Shown here: positions 58,811 through 64,000 of the stretch, piece by piece
How positions within the stretch are numbered: position 1 is the stretch's first letter
Layout: the number at the start of each line of letters is the position of its first letter
Origin: Geomonas diazotrophica
GTDB taxonomy: Bacteria > Desulfobacterota > Desulfuromonadia > Geobacterales > Geobacteraceae
Reading direction: 5' to 3'
DNA: 64,000 bases
NCBI RefSeq assembly: GCF_018919385.1
Contig: NZ_JAHLMF010000017.1
Coordinates: forward strand, 1-64,000
Translations under genes and position numbers: made by a program
Notes under the pieces: generated by a model
Database searches by the model: none
Told to the model about the DNA's origin: nothing
The model's input: only the letters and a program-made list of their open reading frames with translations

Positions 58811-59548
58811 ATGTCACTGGAACAGTACCTGGGCGACCAAGGCAACAGCATCGATATAGGACTGGTTCTCCTGTCGCAGGACTGGCAGGTGCTCGGCATG
58901 AACGAGCACGCCCTGCGCATTGCGGAACCGGGCATGGCACCCGTGGGGCAGAACCTGTTCCAGATGCACCCCGCAAGGAGCCGGGAGAAGGTGCGCGGCA
59001 TCCTCGACGCGCTCTCGGGCCTGCAGGGGGCGAAGCCGAGGTCGATGGTCATCGATTTCCTGGGCAAGGTGCTCATGATCACCCTGTCGCGTCTGGTGGT
59101 GCCTGGCAGCCAGATGGCGTGGGCGGTCTCCTTCATGGACCTGTCGGAACAGACCGGCGCCCGCACCAACCCGACGAGCGGCCACCTGGAACTGAAGAAA
59201 ATGCCGATCTACGAGAACGGCGCCTTCCACTTCCTTTCCGCGGACCAGGTACACCTGATCGAGGCCGACGGCAACTACTGCCGCATCCATACCCCGCAAA
59301 AAAAGTTTTACCTCCTGATGAGCCTCAAGGCGGTCCTGCAGCGCTTCCCGACCCCCGATTTCCTCAAGGTGCACAAGAGCTTCGTGGTGAACCTCAGGCA
59401 CGTGAAGGCGATCGGGCCTGCCGGCGACAGCCGCATGATGGTCTCCTTCTCCGAACCCGCCATCCCCGCCGTTCCCGTTTCCCGCCGCCTGGTGCCGGCA
59501 GTCAAGAAGGCCCTCTGCTCCGCCGGCACCGTTCATCCCTTTGATTGA
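58811..59548 (+). CDS. PAS-LytTR transcriptional regulator
   Basis: About 245 residues. The N-terminal PAS-like domain (DIGLVLLSQDWQVLGMNEHA, about 10-110) is followed by a LytTR DNA-binding domain (about 145-240: HFLSADQVHLIEADGNYCRI, FLKVHKSFVVNLRHVKAI). There is no receiver domain, so it responds directly to a PAS-sensed signal. The frame is open to a TTG at 58775; ATG 58811 is preferred by domain start, but neither has a clear ribosome-binding site. Confidence 0.85.
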   Translation: MSLEQYLGDQGNSIDIGLVLLSQDWQVLGMNEHALRIAEPGMAPVGQNLFQMHPARSREKVRGILDALSGLQGAKPRSMVIDFLGKVLMITLSRLVVPGSQMAWAVSFMDLSEQTGARTNPTSGHLELKKMPIYENGAFHFLSADQVHLIEADGNYCRIHTPQKKFYLLMSLKAVLQRFPTPDFLKVHKSFVVNLRHVKAIGPAGDSRMMVSFSEPAIPAVPVSRRLVPAVKKALCSAGTVHPFD

Positions 59549-59651
59549 CCCGTTCATCAAGTTCTCCTTGAGCCTGCGGCAGCTGAGTGGGATAGTGCGC
59601 GGCAACGGCGTTACGCCGTGTACGGAACTTTCTGACTGAAGGAGAACTCGG

Positions 59652-60695
59652 ATGAACATCAGATCCACTAGCGGCAAATCGATCACTCGCATGGCGCTCC
59701 TGCTTATCTGCCTCGCCCTCCCGGCATGGGCCGGCGCGGTTGGCCCGGGCGACGGGAAAGGGGAGCGCCGGGGCTCACCGGTACAGGTTGCGGGATCGGC
59801 CCAGTTGTCGGAGGAGATCCTCAAGAGGAGTGCCTCATTTTTTGCGGCTCCCCCCTTCATGACGGCCGAAGAGGTGTACTCGGAGGTGGTGAAAGGCGGC
59901 GACCATGGCTTCTTCCTGGTAAGCCTGCAGTCCCGCGCGGAGTTCGCCAGGGGGCACGTCCCGGGTGCGGTAAACATCCCGTTCGACGAACTGACGGAGC
60001 AAAAGACGCTCGACCTTCTGCCGCGCGACAAAAAGATCGTGCTGACCTGTGACGACGGGCATCGTTCCATGGTGGCGTCGCTTTACTTCAACCAGCTCGG
60101 CTACAGCGCCACCGCCATGCCGATGGGGCTCAGCCACTGGAACCGCGCCGAATCCGCCGCACCTTACACGGCTTCGGCAGGGTATCCCGCCGGTGTCGAG
60201 AAAACGGAAGCTGCACCGGGGAAGGCGCTTCCCCCCCTTTCCAGCAAGGCGGCGAACGGGATGGGACTCATCATGGAACGGACCAGAGACGTGGTGAGCT
60301 CGGGCAGGAATCTGTTCATGGACCGCAGCGAACTTTCCCGTGAGGCCGCCAAAGACGGGGGCAAGGGGGTCTTCGTGGTCAGCATTCAGCGCCCGGAGGA
60401 CTACGACAAGGGGCATGTCCCCGGGGCGATCAACATCCCCTTCAAGGACCTCGCCAGCAAGGAGAGCCTCGGCAGGCTGCCGACGGACAGGAAGATAGTG
60501 GTCGTCTGTTACATCGGCCACATCGGAGCTGCGGCGACCCTGATGCTGAACCAACTCGGCTACGAGGCCTACGATCTCCGCTTTGGCACGCTGGGATGGA
60601 ACGACACGACGGAAGGACTGGGAAAGATGAAGGGCTTTCTCCTCAGCCTGGCGGAAGACAGGAAGTACCCGGTCGAACGGGGGAGCGGGAAGTAA
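59652..60695 (+). CDS. Exported tandem rhodanese-domain protein
   Basis: 347 residues with a signal peptide (MALLLICLALPAWAGAVG). Two rhodanese domains follow: SRAEFARGHVPGAVNIPFDE with active-site loop CDDGHRS, and RPEDYDKGHVPGAINIPFKD with CYIGHIG. Both keep the catalytic cysteine. Probable periplasmic sulfur handling; whether it transfers sulfane sulfur is inference. ATG 59652 is preceded by GAAGGAG. Confidence 0.88.
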   Translation: MNIRSTSGKSITRMALLLICLALPAWAGAVGPGDGKGERRGSPVQVAGSAQLSEEILKRSASFFAAPPFMTAEEVYSEVVKGGDHGFFLVSLQSRAEFARGHVPGAVNIPFDELTEQKTLDLLPRDKKIVLTCDDGHRSMVASLYFNQLGYSATAMPMGLSHWNRAESAAPYTASAGYPAGVEKTEAAPGKALPPLSSKAANGMGLIMERTRDVVSSGRNLFMDRSELSREAAKDGGKGVFVVSIQRPEDYDKGHVPGAINIPFKDLASKESLGRLPTDRKIVVVCYIGHIGAAATLMLNQLGYEAYDLRFGTLGWNDTTEGLGKMKGFLLSLAEDRKYPVERGSGK

Positions 60696-60763
60696 GGTGG
60701 TGAGGACCGGAACAGGAGCCCGAGCCGCAACGCCCGGCGGCGATGGTCCTGTTCCGGGCGTCT

Positions 60764-61120
60764 TCAGCCTTGAACATCCTCCGCCGATTTCTTGCGCGTG
60801 TCCCAATCGGTAACTGCCGCGAGCCAACTGGCTATGGACACAATGTTGAGGCCGTACAGGCCCCAGGCGGCATTGGTCAACGCCTCGGAAAGAAAAAGCA
60901 TGCTGATCGCGGTCGATATGGTGGCCGCGATGACCCTCACCCTATGCAGCTCGAAGAATGAACAAATGGCGTAGGCAAGCGAGCATACCACCAATATGTA
61001 ACTGATATTGCCGATCTGCCTCCCCCCCACGTACACGTTGAAGCCCACCTTTACCAGCGGCATGAACCACAAAATCATTCCCACGACGCCCAGAGAAACC
61101 CCTATCGCTTTGCCTTTCAT
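60764..61120 (-). CDS. Small integral membrane protein, unknown function
   Basis: 118 residues with about four hydrophobic helices (SLGVVGMILWFMPLV, ISYILVVCSLAYAICSF, VIAATISTAISMLFL, GLNIVSIASWLAAV). A repeated-like VYVGG-type turn follows helix 1. No family recognised. GGGGG lies before the ATG. Confidence 0.62.
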   Translation of the reverse strand: MKGKAIGVSLGVVGMILWFMPLVKVGFNVYVGGRQIGNISYILVVCSLAYAICSFFELHRVRVIAATISTAISMLFLSEALTNAAWGLYGLNIVSIASWLAAVTDWDTRKKSAEDVQG

Positions 61121-61333
61121 GCAGTTCCCCCTTGGCCGCGGCGTTCCCGCAAACGGGTAGCGTCGATGTTTTGTCGGCGAGGCTACCTCTGTGGCTCTGG
61201 TACAGAAAAGAGCCGCGCCATCTGCGGACTAAATGAAAGTATCCTAATGGTTTGTTTTGTCAATGCGCGAAGGAGAGGAACGGTGGGAACGGCGGCTGAA
61301 ATGGGGAAGGGGGGAGGGAGCGAAGAACAAGGA

Positions 61334-61361
61334 AGGGCACCCGCTCGGTAACGGGTGCCCT
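61334..61361 (-). terminator. Terminator downstream of the lipoprotein gene
   Basis: On the minus strand: AGGGCACCCG, 8-base loop, CGGGTGCCCT, then the T-rich TCCTTGTTC. It starts 18 bases after the stop of the 61380-62288 gene. Confidence 0.75.
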
Positions 61362-61379
61362 CGGGAATCGGGAGAAGGA

Positions 61380-62288
61380 TCAGTAGCCGGGGCGATGCCT
61401 GGCCACGCGCCGGTACACCGGACGATAGACCCGGCCGTCGTAGTGGCCCCTGTCGCGCACGTAACGCCGGTATTCGACATCGCGGTATTGGCGTATGTTC
61501 ACGACTTCGTAGCGCACGAAGAGCGGAGGATACGCGTTGCGCGGGACATAGCTCCACGGGCCGTTGTAGTAGGCGCCGCGGTACCAGTTGCCGCCGTAGA
61601 AGTAGAAGTATTCGTTGCCGGTGTAGATGAGATCATACGGGACACCCACCGCGACGTAGGCGCCCATCTGGGGCGAGTAGACGAATTCGGGGGGCTCCGC
61701 TTCGTACTCTTCCGGCGCAGGCACGACGACGCGCTCGGGGGGAGGAGGCGGAGGGGGCGCCATGACCGGCGGGGCGTCTACCGGCGGCGGAGGAGCGACC
61801 GGGGGAGCGGCCACCAGCGCAGGAGGCGGTGCGGCGGGGCGGGCCGCTACCGTTTGCCTGGTCCCGGGAATCTGGTTGTTGTAGGTGTACATGCACTGGA
61901 CGTAGGCGTTGTCGTACTGGCGCTGTGCCTGCGCCCCGTAGACCTGGGCCGAACCGGAACCGGCCGCGGCCCCGAACAAAAGCCCGGTCGCGGCACCGAT
62001 GGCGGCGCCGGCACCGGTGTTGCCCGAGGCGGAGCCGAGCACGGCTCCGACGCCGGTGCCGACTGCGGTACCCACCACCGCGCTGGTCGCCATGTTCTTG
62101 TCATAGGTTTCCTGCACCGGCGACCCGATCTGGGAATTCGCCCACTGCCTGCAGGTCGCGTCTTCCTTCATGAAGGTTTCGAAGGATTTCCCCCTGGTCG
62201 GGAGGACCTTCACGCTGGGGCCGGTGGGTACCGTAACGCACCCTCCCAGGGCCAAAAGCACAACAAACGATGTGATCCGTCTTTTCAT
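61380..62288 (-). CDS. Glycine-zipper, proline-rich lipoprotein
   Basis: 302 residues. Lipobox VVLLALGGC at the N-terminus indicates lipid attachment to the outer membrane. A Gly-zipper stretch (VGTAVGTGVGAVLGSASGNT, about 80-110) of the kind that inserts in membranes is followed by a Pro/Ala-rich linker. A Tyr/Arg-rich C-terminal domain (YFYFYGGNWYRGAYYNGPW) ends the protein. Likely a cell-envelope structural protein. ATG 62288 is chosen because the signal peptide starts there. Confidence 0.8.
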   Translation of the reverse strand: MKRRITSFVVLLALGGCVTVPTGPSVKVLPTRGKSFETFMKEDATCRQWANSQIGSPVQETYDKNMATSAVVGTAVGTGVGAVLGSASGNTGAGAAIGAATGLLFGAAAGSGSAQVYGAQAQRQYDNAYVQCMYTYNNQIPGTRQTVAARPAAPPPALVAAPPVAPPPPVDAPPVMAPPPPPPPERVVVPAPEEYEAEPPEFVYSPQMGAYVAVGVPYDLIYTGNEYFYFYGGNWYRGAYYNGPWSYVPRNAYPPLFVRYEVVNIRQYRDVEYRRYVRDRGHYDGRVYRPVYRRVARHRPGY

Positions 62289-62429
62289 TGATACCCCCTT
62301 CTGTGTGGCACTGCCTGCGGTCCGTACCGGCCTACTCCAGGCAGATTCCTCATTGCACGGGCTCACCTTAACCACAAAATAGGGAAGCAATGTGGCAGAA
62401 ATGAGGAAATTTCCCGGAGCTGAACCGTC

Positions 62430-63050
62430 TCAAGCGACATTTTCCTGCGCCTGTGGCTGGCTCAAGGCCCGCGCCGACCTGAAACGGCGCACCACCATCG
62501 GTACCAGGAGCATGAGCGCCAGGATGATCCACATGGTGGTGTCCGGGTCCTTTATGTACTTGTTAAGGCGCAAGGTGGAGAAGGCGATCACGCCGAAGTA
62601 GAGCATGTCGCCGGCTATGGCAAAGGCCCACCCGGCCAGGAAACCGTGCCCGGCGGCGAGCGCCGAGGCCCGCCCGGTCATGGGATCGACGCCGAAGGCG
62701 ATCATGACCAGTGCGACCGGTCCGGTGGCCGTCCCCTGGAAGTGGGCGGCGCTGCGGGCGTTGGCCGCCCGCATGGCGGCGCTGACGCGGCGCAGCAATG
62801 GGACCCTGCCGCAGACGAAGGCGATCACCTGAAGTACGGGTTCGAAGGCGATGGCCAGGATGACATCCGAGACGAGGTAGAGGAGCGTGGTGACAGGCCA
62901 GGTCAACCCTTTGGTCTTGGCGAGGAGCACTCCGGCGGGGATGCCGCCACCGACCGGGATCAGGAACAGCGCCAGCACCGACTGCATGGCGGAAGCCGAG
63001 GGGAGCCGGTCGAGGAGGAACTTGAACAGGTGGGGAATGGTTTCTGTCAT
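62430..63050 (-). CDS. Integral membrane protein, unknown function
   Basis: 206 residues with about five transmembrane segments (ALFLIPVGGGIPAGVLLA, TTLLYLVSDVILAIAF, GPVALVMIAFGVDP, LAGWAFAIAGDMLYFGVI, TMWIILALMLLVPMVV). The GxGxxPxGVLLA and FGVDPMTGR segments may be functional, but no transporter family is assigned. Confidence 0.7.
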   Translation of the reverse strand: MTETIPHLFKFLLDRLPSASAMQSVLALFLIPVGGGIPAGVLLAKTKGLTWPVTTLLYLVSDVILAIAFEPVLQVIAFVCGRVPLLRRVSAAMRAANARSAAHFQGTATGPVALVMIAFGVDPMTGRASALAAGHGFLAGWAFAIAGDMLYFGVIAFSTLRLNKYIKDPDTTMWIILALMLLVPMVVRRFRSARALSQPQAQENVA

Positions 63051-63167
63051 CGGGTCGGGTACGCACTCTTCTTTGGTTCGGGAAGTTCGCCCGCAAAGGG
63101 AGCAAACCAGCGAGCATCGTACCTTAAAGAAGGAGCGGACCGCAACAGCTTTCGCAGTACGGGGAGG

Positions 63168-63881
63168 CTAGCCACCCTCCACCAGGGTCAGGGTGACTTC
63201 CCCGATCTTCATGGTGGTGCTTATCCTGACGGGGACCCGGCGGCTGTCGTCGGTGAACCAGAAGGTGGCGTTGCCGACTTTGGCCGCCTCGCCGTTGTGT
63301 GTCAACCGGGAGGTCACCATCACGGTCTTGAACGTCCCCCGCGGCGTCTTCAACTCCTGGCGCCGCACCACCCGGACCTCGGTGTTCCACAGGCGCTGGG
63401 TGTCGTAAATGTCGAAGGAGATGGACTGCCCCGGGGTCAATTCGCTGCTGCGTATGAAGTATATGCTGGAGAGATTGTCGTAGGTCCTGGGCGTGATGGC
63501 ATCGCTCTTCTCGATCCTTTTCAAAAGGTCGACGCTGTTGGCCTTAAGCGAGGTGAAATTGAAGGTCGCCTCCCGCGCGGCCCGGTAACTCCCCTCCCGC
63601 TTGTTCTCGCGGAAGAACTTCGGCTTCCCGGCGCGGGTGATCACCGATTCGGTCCGATCGTCGATCTTGAAGAAGGCGGCGACGATCCCCGTTGAGCGGA
63701 TGGTGTTGGTAAGGCGCAGTTCCTCCCCCTGGGGGGCCACCTCGAGGAGTGCGGAGCCGGCCTTGATCCCGGACCAGGTCACCTCGTAGACCAGGTGCTC
63801 GGGGACGGGAAGGGGGGCCGCCGGTGCGGCGATCAGGAGAACGGCGAGGAGGGCGCCTGTCAGGGGACGGATTTTTTCCAT
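63168..63881 (-). CDS. DUF3108-family exported protein
   Basis: 237 residues. Signal peptide (LTGALLAVLLIAAPAAPLPV), then a beta-rich domain starting HLVYEVTWSGIKAGSALLEV and ending with FWFTDDSRRVPVRISTTMKI, the DUF3108 pattern. Members are periplasmic and of unknown role. ATG 63881 is used; an in-frame TTG 15 bases upstream is possible. Confidence 0.82.
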   Translation of the reverse strand: MEKIRPLTGALLAVLLIAAPAAPLPVPEHLVYEVTWSGIKAGSALLEVAPQGEELRLTNTIRSTGIVAAFFKIDDRTESVITRAGKPKFFRENKREGSYRAAREATFNFTSLKANSVDLLKRIEKSDAITPRTYDNLSSIYFIRSSELTPGQSISFDIYDTQRLWNTEVRVVRRQELKTPRGTFKTVMVTSRLTHNGEAAKVGNATFWFTDDSRRVPVRISTTMKIGEVTLTLVEGG

Positions 63882-64000
63882 CCCTAGAGGGTACAACAGT
63901 GTTGGCGTTTTTTAACCTGCTACCCCTGGAAAATCATGCTCGGGCCTCGTCGAAACGGCGGGTCGTGCGCGACAAGTGGCGGTGCCAGTCACAGGTTTCC

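Noticed and set aside
62295-62310. Sigma54 promoter (TGGCAC-N5-TTGC) in the lipoprotein leader
   Set aside because: TGGCACTGCCTGCGG keeps the -24 element but not the TTGC -12 element, and it is on the strand opposite the gene.

Overview
The window looks like chromosomal DNA of a Geobacterales bacterium (Desulfuromonadota; the Geobacter/Geomonas/Citrifermentans group). This is inferred from several features together: high GC with GC-rich third positions, an ATP synthase split into two operons with both b' and b subunits, a 14-gene complex I operon whose NuoF carries extra N- and C-terminal iron-sulfur domains, a small triheme c-type cytochrome, and abundant chemotaxis and c-di-GMP genes. No rRNA, tRNA or CRISPR array was seen.

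Layout. 1-2.6 kb: the tail of an IS3-type transposase, a heptamer repeat, a triheme cytochrome and parA-parB. 2.8-8.9 kb: ATP synthase operon 1 (b', b, delta, alpha, gamma, beta, epsilon). 9-13 kb: MATE exporter, membrane-anchored retropepsin-like protein, EamA transporter and a small ORF. 13-18.2 kb: a minus-strand chemotaxis operon cheW-cheA-cheR-HDOD-cheB. 18.5-26.6 kb: a sigma54-type response regulator, lytic transglycosylase, ferritin-like protein, TatD, PilZ protein, release factor 3, a second EamA protein and a PHP hydrolase. 27-28.7 kb: the minus-strand Fo operon (AtpZ-like, subunit I, a, c). 29-31.5 kb: two tandem MshEN (c-di-GMP-binding type) paralogs. 31.5-48.5 kb: hemL and, divergently, nuoABCDEFGHIJKLMN. 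48.8-55.8 kb: an accessory stretch with a DUF3380-type muramidase, three small exported proteins (one interrupted by an in-frame TGA), an Fn3-like protein, a 20-bp-periodic DNA array, a PhnD-PAS sensor and a tandem pair of small ORFs. 56-64 kb: porin, VOC protein, LytTR regulator, double rhodanese, glycine-zipper lipoprotein, membrane proteins and a DUF3108 protein.

How it fits together. Complex I and the two halves of the ATP synthase make up the energy-conserving core. Their control regions share the hexamer GTATAC, placed just downstream of good sigma70-like promoters, which suggests one common repressor. The che operon, PilZ protein and MshEN pair point to heavy investment in surface behaviour and c-di-GMP signalling.

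The most unusual DNA is (a) an approximately 365 bp array of about 18 degenerate 20-21 bp units at 52.7-53.05 kb, spaced at two helical turns, and (b) the muramidase plus small exported proteins cassette at 48.8-51.5 kb. Several intergenic repeat families (a heptamer, a hexamer and a 27-bp palindrome) recur across the window, two of them inside operons, where they can form long hairpins.
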